Positions 1-12,500 of a DNA stretch of 64,000 bases are shown piece by piece; positions within the stretch are counted from its first letter, which is position 1, and each line of letters opens with the position of its first letter. The notes beneath the pieces were generated by a model that made no database searches, was not told the DNA's origin, and saw only the letters and a list, made by a program, of their open reading frames with translations. The translations under genes were made by a program, and so were the position numbers. The DNA comes from Pohlia nutans (Eukaryota; Streptophyta; Bryopsida; Bryales; Mniaceae), in contig CM040088.1 of assembly GCA_022496805.1 (NCBI GenBank), positions 26,705,501 to 26,769,500 of the forward strand. Reading direction: 5' to 3'.

Positions 1-1862
1 AAATCTCCTTAAATAATTAAATTGATCTTGAATAGGATTTTAAAATATCAAAATAAACTTTGATTAATTTTATTTTTTTTCATTTTAACTTTGATTTTTT
101 AGATTTTAGGGTATTCTAAAAACAAGAATACAATATCAAATCGTTTAGCATTGTTGGAAAAAAATAACAATGAATATTGATAAACTTGATTGTAAATTGT
201 ATATAATAAATGAGATCATCTAAATTGAAGTGAAAAAAGATAAAATTATATAGTAAAGTGAAGAATATACAAAATGATTACAATAAGAGTTGTCATTTTA
301 TTGCTACAAAGAAACATGTGTTGAATTTGTAACTACGTAATAAAAATGAAAACCAATGCTTTGTAAAATTCATCAATATGACAATTAAAATCTACATATC
401 ATCATAGTTTTACATATGTGACAAAAACTATATACCGGTATTGAATGAAACGCATAAATAGATCATGCCAAAGTTTTTTGGAAATTATAAGTATTTTTTG
501 CCAAACTTCACATAAATTAATTTTTTGAAATTGCCAAAATGATGAAAAATTACCAATTTTTGCACATCTTAATATTATTTGAGTGATCAAGTGTGAGTTT
601 TGAAGGAAGAAAGAATTGGTCTTGTGATCAAATTCATTCTAAGTCACTCCCAAATAATATGGGATAAGAAGATCTTGCAAGTCCATGTGAATTTTCACTA
701 CACCATATTTTTCAGTAGATTTTGGTGCACACTTGAGTATAGAAAATGATTTTATTTTAAAATGTTTTTAACTAAGAAAAGTTAGAAGGCCAAGTCATCT
801 TCCACGTCCAAAAACAATTTTGTGATTTGAAGTTTTTATGAATGAGATATGGACAAATTTCAGAAAGGTAGTGAAGAATATGCACGAGTTGAATAATAAG
901 AAAATGTGTTGTGATCAGACTTTCGAGGCTCAATTGTGCATAGTAGATTAACTTATTTTGAATATTGATCAACAAAGAAAATTTTCACAATCAAGCAATC
1001 TTTCACCCCCAAAAAGAATTTTGTGATTTGGAGTTTTTATGCTTAAGTTATGCACATTTTTGTAAAGAAGTTTAACCGGTTAACTTTAAAGCCATTGTCC
1101 TACTTTGTCCTATCCAAGAGTGAGACCCCACGGGGGGCGGGGGGGGGGGGGGGGGGGGGGGGGGGTGGGTGGGGGGGGGCAGCCAACTACTTATGAGAGT
1201 CTCTGTATGTTAAGGAGATTCAAGTAATTGAAGACTACGATTTGGAATGGAGATTTTTCATTGAATTTATTTTGCTTGTGACTGATATGTCATATGCCAC
1301 ATGTGGAATTTGTACTATTTTTTTCTTAAAATAAAATATTTTTTGAATAAAATCTGGCAACATGTTCAAAATCATTCTAACACGTCCGAAAACCAATATT
1401 TTTTTGGAGAACCCGACCACAAGACATAAGTTGTTTTTAGAGGGCATGTCCCAGGTCCAGTCAAGGTCGTTGTGAAAAATCAACACTGCTTGACAAATCT
1501 ACAAACGCTCAATACCTACAATGCACTCAAGACATTTAGGGTAGACCTAATAACAGTTCTCATTGAATTATCATGCATACATATTTGCATGCATTGACAC
1601 ACTGTAATGATGAATTGGTGCAACTTTTACAAGCATACTATTGATAGCACTGGGGCTTCATGTAGTGGGAGATAAGCTGGCCATTCACATCAAAGATTGC
1701 AAACCGCATTAACACAAACCAACAAAACTACTGACATCCCCAACAGAGAACACAAGACAAATGTTGAGTCCAGTTGGATTCTTTTGCTTTTGATGAGTTT
1801 GGAATTGCTTCATGCTTTTAGCCATGCCTTCTAACAAAAGACTTCATGTGGAAAATCCCTTT
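1..1862. other. AT-rich intergenic DNA, no gene recognised
   Basis: No open frame here resembles a protein and none is long. A segment at about 789-876 is repeated imperfectly in direct orientation at about 982-1070 (shared core around TTTTGTGATTTG.AGTTTTTATG). The only other landmark is a long G run, listed separately. Confidence 0.6.
1132..1179 (+). repeat. Poly-G tract
   Basis: A nearly uninterrupted run of G with single C or T interruptions, 48 bases long, sitting in otherwise AT-rich DNA. It could form a G-quadruplex. Its length is likely to vary, or to be miscalled by sequencing. Confidence 0.9.
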
Positions 1863-1866
1863 TTAA

Positions 1867-2435
1867 CCCCTAAAGATCCAACTGACCCATGTGGGGTTGA
1901 TGGATGATTGTTTTCATCCATATCTCCTTCCTCATGAATCTCTTCACCATGAAACATTTTTTAAAGATACTTCATTAAGTTGTTGTCCTATCCAACGGTT
2001 GGATTTGGTGTTGTTAGAGTACATACTTCTTTAAAATTACAAACGTATAAGTATATGAAATTTTGATCAAGCCAAAATTGCATTAACTTTAATTCAAAAG
2101 TGACCATGCAAATATGAGGTCATAGATTTAAGGAACACAAAAAGTCCAAAAAATCACCATGTTAAGAGTATCTCATTTCAAATCCGTTTTTACATTTTTT
2201 TTTACTAAAAATTTATTAATATTTTGTTTGTAATCAAATTTAGAAGGATTTTCTAATTTTTACTTTCAAGTTTTATAATAAAATATAGGTGATAGCATTG
2301 GTGAATTTAACCATACGGATGGAATTTAAAGTTCAAAATCTACAACTTTCAATTCCAAAATATTCCTCCAAACAATACTTTATAATGGTTTTTCTCAAAT
2401 TGTCAATTCCAAGAACACTTTGTGACCTTTAGGGG
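1867..2435 (+). mobile_element. TTAA-flanked TIR element, diverged family B
   Basis: A 569-bp element flanked by TTAA on both sides (1863-1866 and 2436-2439). It starts CCCCTAAAGATCC and ends CCTTTAGGGG, so the ends are inverted repeats. A short palindrome (GACCCATGTGGGGTT) follows the left terminus. Internal sequence (for example TTATAATAAAATATAGGTGATAGC) resembles family B copies at 3707 and 18181 but is diverged. It has no coding capacity and is probably a piggyBac-type MITE, judged by the TTAA duplication. Confidence 0.7.
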
Positions 2436-2518
2436 TTAAACCTCATAAACAAAATGGCACAAAAAGAGTGCTTCTAAGGTAAGGTAGAGGTACCTTGAAC
2501 CAGGAAGTTAACCCTTAA

Positions 2519-3310
2519 CCCTTTACTACTCAAGGTATTGTAGTTGGGTTCATTGGATTTCACTGGGTTTTTCCACTATGATTGATGCTACCATGAATAG
2601 AATGGATTAAAATAAAAAATAATTGTACAATTGTATTCTCAACTGAAGTGGAGACATTTTGCCAAAATTAGAGAATCGTCCTATGGTGGGATAGGAAAAT
2701 CATAGTATGTTTTTGGACCGTATAATGCACACTCAAAAATGAGATTTTGGAGGGTGTGTGACTTCAAAGTTAAAAAGAATTTGGGTTAAATTTTTAATAC
2801 AAAAGTAAAGATGTTTAGCAATGACCTATGTCAACACCTCTTTAGTGCAATCTTTCATATCAAAAACGGACTCACACATAATTATTGTGAATTTTATAAG
2901 TGAGAGTGGCTTATCCATGTATGATTTAGGACAAAAATTTATACGTTAAAATATGAAAGGAGTTGGTACATGGATGAAGATCGGAATATATACACTAACG
3001 GAACATGAACAAGAGAACACAATTCAAAAAAATAAAAGAAGATAACAACTTTCACACACAAGATATACCGCATAGTACATGTGATGTATTTACTATATTT
3101 TCAAGTATTTATAGTATTTTCACATTTTGTTCATAGGTATTTTTATAGTTGCACAGCTCCAAATTGAAATTTTCTTTTTTTAGAAGATGTATACTATACG
3201 TCTCAAAAATCTAAACTTTACAATTCAAAATCCAATTCTTCACGGATTTTCTGTTATTTGCATTTCCAACACTGCAGTGACCATAATCTGGTTTGCCGAG
3301 TACTAAAGGG
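2519..3310 (+). mobile_element. TTAA-flanked TIR element, family A
   Basis: A 792-bp element starting CCCTTTACTACTCAAGG and ending CGAGTACTAAAGGG, with TTAA at 2515-2518 and 3311-3314. The interior matches the other family A copies at 4447, 17377 (inverted) and 57148, including the block around GTATAATGCACACTCAAAAATGAG. A palindrome-bearing segment (CAGATTATGGTCACTG in reverse) lies just inside the right end. It is non-coding. Confidence 0.75.
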
Positions 3311-3706
3311 TTAAAAGACATACAAAGCCCCTCAGGTTTAGTTTTCTCAATTTTCAAATCAGTTTGAACATGAATTGTTAATAATAGAGAAAAAAATTAT
3401 GAAATTTTTTCAGGCATCATCCGTGACAAGAATAGTATGTAACATTTTTAGAATGTGAAATACTTATATATTTTGAGGTTAAAACTCAAAAAAAACTCCT
3501 TTCTTTGTAAATTAGGAAATGTCCTTCAAAGGTTAAGGGATTTCGCATACATTTGCTAATGTTGTAGCTAAAGAGTACTTTTTCTCTTGTGGAGAGAAAG
3601 AGGTTCTAAATAATGCACATTTTTGCATAATTTTCTGTTCAATGATAAAACTAATATACATTTTCAATAGAAAAACCTACTATTAACACTAGTTACCTTC
3701 ATTTAA

Positions 3707-4286
3707 CCCTTAACTGCATGAGTGTTCATTTTTTGGACGATGTACAAATTTCATCCATGTTTTCTCATCTATCATGCACTTTTTGCAGTGTGGAATTTTT
3801 ACTAGAGATTTTATGGGAATTTAACTTCATGCATGTGTAAACCAATTAGAAAGGGGATGATTTGTGAAATTTTTATTCCTCATTGCATGTTGTAGTGATT
3901 CACCAAAAATTTCGAAGATCTTAATTCAAAACAAATCAAAAGTGCTCTTGAAAAAATCAACTCATAAAATGAAGCAATCAAAAAATCTCCAAAAATCACT
4001 ACACTTAGAGTATTACATTTCAACCCCATCACAACAAATTTCATTCACACATTGTCAATATCTTATTCGTAATCGAATTACAAAAGAATTTTGAGTTTTG
4101 AGTTTCAAATGTTATACAAAATTATTGATGATAGCAATCATAGATCTAACCCTATGGATAGAATCTAAAATTCATAATGTACAACTTTAATTCATACATC
4201 AAGTTCAAAATATCCCACTTAGTTGCATTTTATACTGCACCTTTGCAAAATTAACAAATTTGGAGAGTGCTCTAGGCATTTAGGGG
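3707..4286 (+). mobile_element. TTAA-flanked TIR element, family B
   Basis: A 580-bp element between TTAA at 3703-3706 and TTAA at 4287-4290. The left end CCCTTAACTGCATGAG is followed by the palindrome GTTCATTTTTTGGACG. The right end is GGCATTTAGGGG. The terminus itself contains a TTAA (3710-3713). This uninterrupted copy shows what the family B left end looked like before an element like the one at 17377 jumped into it. Confidence 0.8.
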
Positions 4287-4446
4287 TTAAACACCCTTGA
4301 AGCACCAAATGCTTCAACTTCAAATATCCCTCAAAGAACTCTTCAGTACACATTCATTGTTGTTGGTTTCAAAGACTAAGTACATTGTTTTAGTGCTAAA
4401 TATACGTGTCACATTAAAAGATGTTATCACTTTTAGGTTTGCTTAA

Positions 4447-5247
4447 CCCTTTACCGCCCAGGGTGGTTCTGGAGAAACCACCTTTTTCTAGGTGATGTTT
4501 CTTTAAATCTATCTCTGTTGAAATTAGGGGTACTATTAATAGTATCCAACCGTACGAATGTAAGCATAGCTTAATGAAACAAGTCTCAGTTAAATCTTGG
4601 TAAGATCGAACCGTTGGATTGGAAGATTATAGTATATCTTTGAACCGTATAATGCACACTCAAAAATGAGATTTCAGGGGGTGTGTGACTTCAAGGTTAA
4701 ATAGAATCTGGGTTAAATTTTCAAAAATAAAAGTGAAGATGTTCAGCAATGACTTGTGTCAACACCTCTTCATTGCAATCTTTCATGTCAAGAATAGACT
4801 CATACATAATTATTGTGAATTTTATAAGTGAAAGTGACTTATCCATGTACGGTTTAGAACAAAATTTATACGTTCAAATAAGAAAGGAGTTAGTATAGTG
4901 ATCAAGATCAGACTACATACACTAATGGAACATGAACAAGACAACACAATCCAAAAAGAAAAACGAGATAACAAACTTCCAATCTGTAGAAATACAACAT
5001 AGTACATATGCTGTATTTGTAAGTATTTGTTGTATTTTGAGGTATTTGCAATATTTTGGTGTTTTGTACATAGGTATTTGGACATCTAGGAAAGTCGGAT
5101 TCCAAATTTTCTTTTTGCATCATCTCCAGAATCAAAAGTTACACATTTGAACTTCAGACACTGTACTGAGATGGTTCACAGATTTTCCAGAATTTCATTT
5201 TCCAGTGATCTAGTGACCACTTAGTGGTTACCTAGGCACTAAAGGGT
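4447..5247 (+). mobile_element. TTAA-flanked TIR element, family A
   Basis: An 801-bp element between TTAA at 4443-4446 and 5248-5251. The left end CCCTTTACCGCCCAGG is followed by the hairpin GGTGGTTCTGGAGAAACCAC. The right end is CCTAGGCACTAAAGGG, preceded by the palindrome GTGACCACTTAGTGGTTAC. So both subterminal regions carry hairpins. It aligns along its length with the copy at 57148. Short open frames inside are shadows in a non-coding element. Confidence 0.85.
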
Positions 5248-5251
5248 TAAC

Positions 5252-6584
5252 TTTAGTGCCTGTCTCTCAACGCTCACCTCAAAATTGTTCAACTTTCACA
5301 ATGGAACAGTTCCCATCAGAATTGTTTCTTATTTTTTTAAATCAAAAGATTCATAGCTCTAGAACATTTTTATTTTTTGAAAGGAAAAAAGAAAGCTTTT
5401 AAAATATTGTACCCCAGTAGCACCATTGGAGGAAAATAATTGTAAAAATAGTTGCTAGAATCTTTTGAAATTATTGGCATCCTTTGCCAAATATCATAAA
5501 AATTATACTTCAACATTGCTGAAAAGTAAGAAAGGATTACTTTCCACAAGATTTTCATTGTGTAATATGGCAGTTGTGAGTTCAAGTGGAGAGAAGGGGT
5601 TGATCTTGTAATGAAGTTCATATACATTAGTCCTCGGTTAACCCTCAAAAGGACTATGAGGTCCCCACTCGGCTTCTGGAACTAGAAAGTGAGGAAATTT
5701 GAGTTGTTGGGCCCTGAATTGTAGGGTGAGCAACAAAGAGACCCTAGCTCTTTTTGAGAGCTGAATTCGTGTGTATAAAGGATAGAGCATTTTACATTCT
5801 CCACTCACATTTTCCTTGTCAACCAATGAAATAGAGTTGGACTTGGCAATAAGCCGAATTCAAAATAATCTAAAAAGAAAAATGCCGTAATTCTTAATAT
5901 TCCATTTTTAAATGTTGAACCTTCAATTAATTATTCAGCAGCAAGGTGCCGAAGGTGCCGAAGGTGCTGAAGGGTACCATATAATATGGGCATTCACCAA
6001 CTCCAAAAATCAAAATAAATTGAAATTGTAAGGAGAAAAACTTAGGACCACATAGACCATATGAATATTTATGATTTATGATTGCAAATCGCAACTATTC
6101 TTTGACAACGAAGTCCCGTCACATGTAATGGCACAAACCCCTGGGCACGTAGGAGTTTATCCTCAAACATGCGTGACATGGATCGACGCTGAACCCATTT
6201 TTTCCGGACCCGATTCAAGGGCATTGAAGCTATGATTGCATACATTCACATTCACATCTGGATGGTCAGATCTAAGAATAATATGCAACGATGAAACCGT
6301 AAAATCCTTCTTAAATATCAACCGGAGTTAGAATAAACTCCAACAACCAGGTATTGGGTTGGTCAAAAGAATATATCAAGTATGCCTCATATTCTAGAAT
6401 ACTCTATATCTGGGCTTCACGTGAATTTCTCTACGTACTAGCGGGACCTAAGATACCTAGGATATACCATTGCGAGCCATTAAAGCTGTACACTCGGACG
6501 AAGTCCCAACACCAAGCACACCTCAAGGAAGAGTGCATAAAACCCCAAACTACGTTCGGCAGAGGAATGCTAACCCGCAAAGCA
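5252..6584. other. Intergenic and 3' flank of the paladin gene
   Basis: This is non-coding as far as I can see. A terminus-like motif (TTAACCCTCAAAAGGAC) occurs at about 5637 with no matching partner. The 3' UTR of the minus-strand paladin gene must lie just below 6585, but I see no single convincing poly(A) signal. Confidence 0.5.
5943..5970 (+). repeat. Short minisatellite, 9-bp unit x3
   Basis: Three tandem copies of AAGGTGCCG, the last changed to AAGGTGCTG. It is non-coding. Confidence 0.8.
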
Positions 6585-9500
6585 TCATTTGAGCTTGAGG
6601 TTATCACAGAGGTGACCAAGCTCAGGACGAGCTTTCATCCAGGTACTGAATGAAGTTTCGCCTGCGCAAGCATGGTCATGACGAGCAACTCTGCTGAAAA
6701 GATAAGACCTGAAGGCTATTAAGAAAAAATACCTCCTGCAAAAAGAAAACCCACGTTTCTAGCATTTAGTTACCAACTTCACATGAATCGATGGGCAATT
6801 ACCTAGCGTACACAGTAAGGTTTATAAGAAATATTTTCCTCACTGTTGAAAGCACATACTGGCCCAGTGTCAATAGCCTATACCGGAGGTGTATATCAAT
6901 TGACTGCGGATTCTCAGAAATACTACACAGCTTCATGTTCTGCCTAGAATTTACGTCAGTCGACCATAAGATTACTTATTGAAACTCTACATATACCATT
7001 TTCTATAAAAATCAATAGTCTGTGAGTTCTGAAAACACAGACAAGTTAAAAGAAAAAGCATGCACTGGTCACTGTACTTAGAGTGATTCCGGGTGTCTGA
7101 AGACACTAGATATAGGTCAGATAGGTCCAGAAGTCCACTAACCTGAGGGCATTGATACCCATATCTCTACGTTCGTCTTCTACGTTGGTGAAGTGATCAA
7201 ACTCAAGCATGTATTCATAAATGTCATCGCGCAAATGTCCAGCTCCACTGCATCTGTGCCAACATTTCAACATTTCGAGATATAATTGAAGTAAATAAAA
7301 CTCTCAAACAGATTCAGACATGTTCCTACTCCAATCCCAAATTATAACTACAGCACCACTACCAAGTACGTGCCTGGTCTCTATGACCTTCCTACTACAG
7401 TATAATTAATGAACTTGAATTATATTACGATGCCTGGCACTCACATACAGACTTCAGTATCTCGTCACCGTTCCTAAGAAATAATGTCCTAAAAGGTGAG
7501 GCGTACGAACCGGTCAATGACAACGTCAACTTCAGCTTTACTTGCTGGACCATTGGCTAAAACTCGAGTAAGGCTCAATATGTCACGGTAGTCGCCCTGT
7601 CTAAAGGCCTCCACGTCATCAGCAGGCCTTAGGACCATCCTATTGTTCGTCAAAAATTGGGGGTTAATGATATCAGTTGACTTAGAGGATGAGACTGATA
7701 AGCTGGCCACTTGCTGTTCAGCTTGCAACCGAAGACACGTCATAGCCATCGCATAAGCGATGCCCCCAAATCCTGTATGTGATATGAAAATATACTCCAC
7801 ACCTGAGCCAGCTCTGCAAGAATAAAAGCAGCACCATGTTATTACACAGGAATAAGAACGTCACGAATATAAGATAAGAAACTGAATTCAGAAAAACTTT
7901 CCAACACTACTCATTGCCTTCCATAAATCAGCTACGTATCAATTCAAAATAACATCATAAAATAGCAACCATGTACTGTGTCTTATTTTATTTTATTGCT
8001 AGGAGGAACAGTAAAATAGCAACGACTTATTCTCATCTGAACCAACACCCTCACTAGGTTTATTTGGAGGAACATACTCATCCAAGCGTCGATGAATAGC
8101 ATCAACATCAGCAGTCAAAGCTGCCCTTTCCCTGGTAAGAGGGATTCGCTGGTAGTCAAGGTTGTAACCCTCTGCCCTCAAACCAGCATATACCTCGGCA
8201 GGTGTTTGGACATCCTCAGCACTGATAACTTCCCAATAACCAATGATTTCTGTATGACCAGTAATTGGGTTATATTCTTCCTTATGCAGAAGCATACGCC
8301 CTCCTGTGCGCTCTGCTTCAGCCAAAATGTCGTCCTTTAACCTGCTCTCCATTTGTTCAACCTGCAGAACATAGTATTCAGTACATTTTCTGTTCACAAA
8401 CTCATACCCTAGAACTCTTCAACTTCATCTAAAAAGAATCCTTCAGCTAATCAGGATTTAACCAATTAAAACAACAGAAGATCATCCGCCCCTTGCTACG
8501 ATGATACAAATAGAAAGTAGTACTTTAGAATTGATTATTGAACAAGGGAGGACTTACCACATGGCCTTTCACACCAACATGTTTTAAGGTGCTAACGGGT
8601 TGATCAACCTCGCGAAGGACAAATGGATTACCATGTACGTACACCACTACTTCTTCACGTAGATCTGTCACAACAGCTTTCCGCTGCATCCGACATGCAG
8701 GTTCGGCAAACAGATGACTCAGAACAGCTTTAGCACCATCTATAGTAGGTGTGGCCATACTGTGCACAGGGAATCCCTCCACCTGCCCAAGTTAAGAGAT
8801 AGTATGTTGATCAGTTACCAAGAATTCCTAAAAATGAAGCTATTCAGAAATAAATGCACAGGCCAATAAAGAACCAAAAAAAGAGAATAAGACTCTTATC
8901 AGTGATTCACAAAATACCCATCCTTGTAAACAATGGATTAATCAAATAGTCGAAGTTCCTAAAAGACTTGACTCAGTTAAGAGATCAGGTTTCCAATGTG
9001 AGAGGGTACAAAGAAAGTGTTCTTCACAAAGCGATTGCAACACATGGAAGTGCACAAAAATCTGATTTTTTTGTAATAAAGTATCAAATGCCTTAAGAAA
9101 CCCTTCCAAACTGTACCGCAAGTCCCCACACTCACCTTACAGACATGGGGAGCGCCAGTAATTGGCACATGGTCTGAAGTAGTCTTCTGTCCTGGGAAGA
9201 AGTACATCTTGAGAATAGAATGTTTCCCTAATATGGACCCACTGCGTGACTTCACAACAGCTTCCATTACAGAATCTTCCTGATCGTTCTCGCCATGTGG
9301 TTTGAACTCCATCTCCTAAAACGTCCAACCAGTGATCAGTCTTAATTTTAGCCCAGCAACAACAAATTACAGGACCTTGAGGATCACATAAAACAATAAC
9401 TAGACATCTTCTGAGATCACATCAAAAGAGTGGCCCCAGTTGGATAAGGATCAGGGGTAGAGCTGCTCACGTTAATAGTAAACACACGAGTTGGTCTCAA

Positions 9501-12500
9501 TCGCATGCTCCATTTCATTTGCCTCACTTCAGGATGACGATGAAGCCATGCCTTGAAAGATCCAGAGTCACCTTGGCAGTATCCATTAAAAGAATCACTG
9601 TTCAAGTAAGCAGCAAAAGCGATTAACATCAAGTATCGCTCAAGGTACTCAATACCTCGATTCAAAGCTGCACGCCGAGCATAATGCTCCAGCTTTTGAT
9701 CATTAAATGCCCGTCGGTAAAGCAAAACAGCTTGCCGCAAATTTTGCATAGAAGCACAGTGGTCGATTACGCCATCTAAGGCCTCCCGGCACTCCGCTCC
9801 ATTATCAAGTAGGCGCGTTATCTTCCGGACGATGGGAATATCATCCATCACAAATCCTGCTATACTACTTTTCTCCTCGATCCTGTTTGCTGGACTGCCG
9901 ACAACCATGTCCCTATTTACCTCCTCCCCACTGCTTCCGCTTCCATTCTCCGCCTCCACCCTATGTGAAGGTAGATCAAGTGCTCTAAGTGGACCATTCT
10001 CGCACCGCAGAAGCACCAGGCATGCTATCACCATACCAGTGGTAGTACGGCCTCGCCCCATCTGAGTAAGAAACAGGAAACCTCAATAATATAATACATT
10101 AGGTGAAACCAACATATCACCACAATCACGTACAATGGCGAATAACATTCTAAAGTATTCGTCGGGCTTGCCTGACAGTTGAAGACAAAGGCAGTGTCTC
10201 CGGGAGCAGTTGCAATGCGAGAAGCAAGAGCACCAAAGTCAGAACTTTTGGGAGCTTTGCCATCAGTGATAGGAACTCTGGCATACTCCACCAGGAAACC
10301 TGCAGCTTTCAGGCACTCATAAACCTCTAGAGGTGTCTGAACTGCACCAGGACCAACACTCTCCCATGCATCATATATCTGCCCGTCGTCTGTCTCGTGA
10401 TTTACCATTATATCACCTGAATACCGCTCTGCCTCCCGTAGTATGTCCTCTTTCAATCGAGCTTCCATCTGCTCTACCCTTGCCCTGTCAATGCCCTGCA
10501 TGTAAGTACAGTGGCAACAATCAGAAGACATATTACCCCTTAGTATTAAATTCACAAAAACTGGCAGTACATAACCTAGTAACTCTAACTCTCGATTCAA
10601 TGTGCCAAATACAACAATAAGAACGTAACACTAACACGTAACATAGGAAGCCAAACTTACACTAACAAGCCAAACAAAAGCGATCAAAACAAACTGAGAC
10701 CAGAGTACAAGTCGATTTATTTTTAAAAAGCTTTAAAATCGTAGGCCTGAAAGAAAATAATTTGGGAACATTGCACTCATGTTAAACCTCGGTTTGGCGA
10801 CAAAGAATTGACGACAAAGAATATTGAGCGCCCATTGAAACTAGAATAAATAGCCAACTGATAAAAAAAAAGCATATAAGATGGATACTTACTTCATATT
10901 CAAGCATATTCTTGTAGGGACGTTCGACTTCGCGCAAGACAAATGGCTTTCCGTTGATATAAACCACAGGCTCTTCCCTCATATTGTGCCACAGCACTGG
11001 TCGCTCACTGTTACCTTCAGCAACTCTTTGAAGTACAGCGCGGATACCTTCAGCCGTTGGATTGGCTACTCCATACACAGGGAACGGTGAAACTTCTCGG
11101 AAATTAGGAGCCCCTTCTATAAGCTCTGGAAGATACATGCTTTGACAACCGGGACAGTGATCACTTTTTAGCACTGTCTGCCGCCCTAGGACCTCTCCAT
11201 TCCTGGTAGCCACAACATTTTCCATCCTACTGGGTCGCCCATCTGCAGCTTTTGAAGACTTCTTGATAACACCAATTGGTTTGTTGCTGTAACCTAACGC
11301 ACCCATTGGATCCCGCCTCAGCAGCCTGGAAAAACGATGCATTATTAATATACAAGCATAGAAACAAATGATGAGGAGCAAAAAACACGATAATCGGACA
11401 ACTGCTAAGCACGATTAAAAAATATACGAGACCTGCGAAGAATGCTGTAGAGCTCAGGCCGCGCGCGCATCCACTGCTCAAAACCACCCTGGCCTGACCG
11501 GTGTGTAGAAGACTTGTCACTATGAATGTAAACAGCGAAGCAGATAAGGAAGTAGTATCGCTCCAAATACTCCACAAAGAAAGAGAGACCAGCTTCTCGC
11601 TTCTTTTCATCAGCTTGTCTTGATATGCTGTTTCGATAATTGGCAATTGCCTCCCGCAAATTCTGCAATCCATAACACTTCAGTGCTTTTGCAAAAGAGA
11701 AACCAGTTCCAAATGCAACCCGACGACTATCAAAATGGTAATCCCATCGTAGCGGAGCACCATATAATTCACGATACCTGCATTGCTGCGCAGCTGTCAA
11801 TTACTTTGTCGACCTGACGTTTGCCTTCTACTCCCCCCTGCAACACATCCGCGTCATCGAATATTATCCAGATCTCATAATGGTGAAGAAGCAGTGTGTA
11901 GGCAGAATCATTTTTCTCTAATTTCAGGTAAATAGCTTTACTGCGCACCTCTACAGCGAACTTAAGCTCACTTAAACTTGACTCCGCAATCTCAGTTACA
12001 AGCTACACCACTAATGCCACTGTGAAACGGGAACCATTAGGAAAGATGCATAGCAACAAATCCTTGCAGGACACGATAAGTCTTCTATACACATGCTCAC
12101 CTCTAACACGCGGACAAGACTACGGATTACTGTATATTCCCCTCTTCTCAAAGCCTCTTCAGTGTCCGGCACATCATACAGCATTTCATCTCTTGCCTCA
12201 TGAATCATTCCCATCGAACTTGAACGTGGCAGTCCTGCAATGTCATCGATGCACATCCCATAAATCGCTTATCTAACAACCTCTTTAATAATTTCCATGC
12301 TTTTGTTGATTGAAGAAATGCTCTAAACATGCAAGCTTCACTATAATCTAAAGTATCTCTACCCATGAAAGCACAGCTAAGCCATTCTTGGATGCCACCC
12401 TCACAGCCAAGAAGTCATCAGATATAAGCTCACGTTCATAATAAAGAAAACACCTAATTAAAATTGATGAACACAACATAAGATGGTTTTCAGGGAAGTC

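Noticed and set aside
4822..5150. Overlapping open frames on both strands here and the parallel set at 57603-57851
   Set aside because: They lie inside family A elements and recur with the repeat, with no codon-level coherence.
5637..5830. TTAACCCTCAAAAGG as a further TTAA element start
   Set aside because: No matching right terminus within 1 kb and no interior similarity to the known families.
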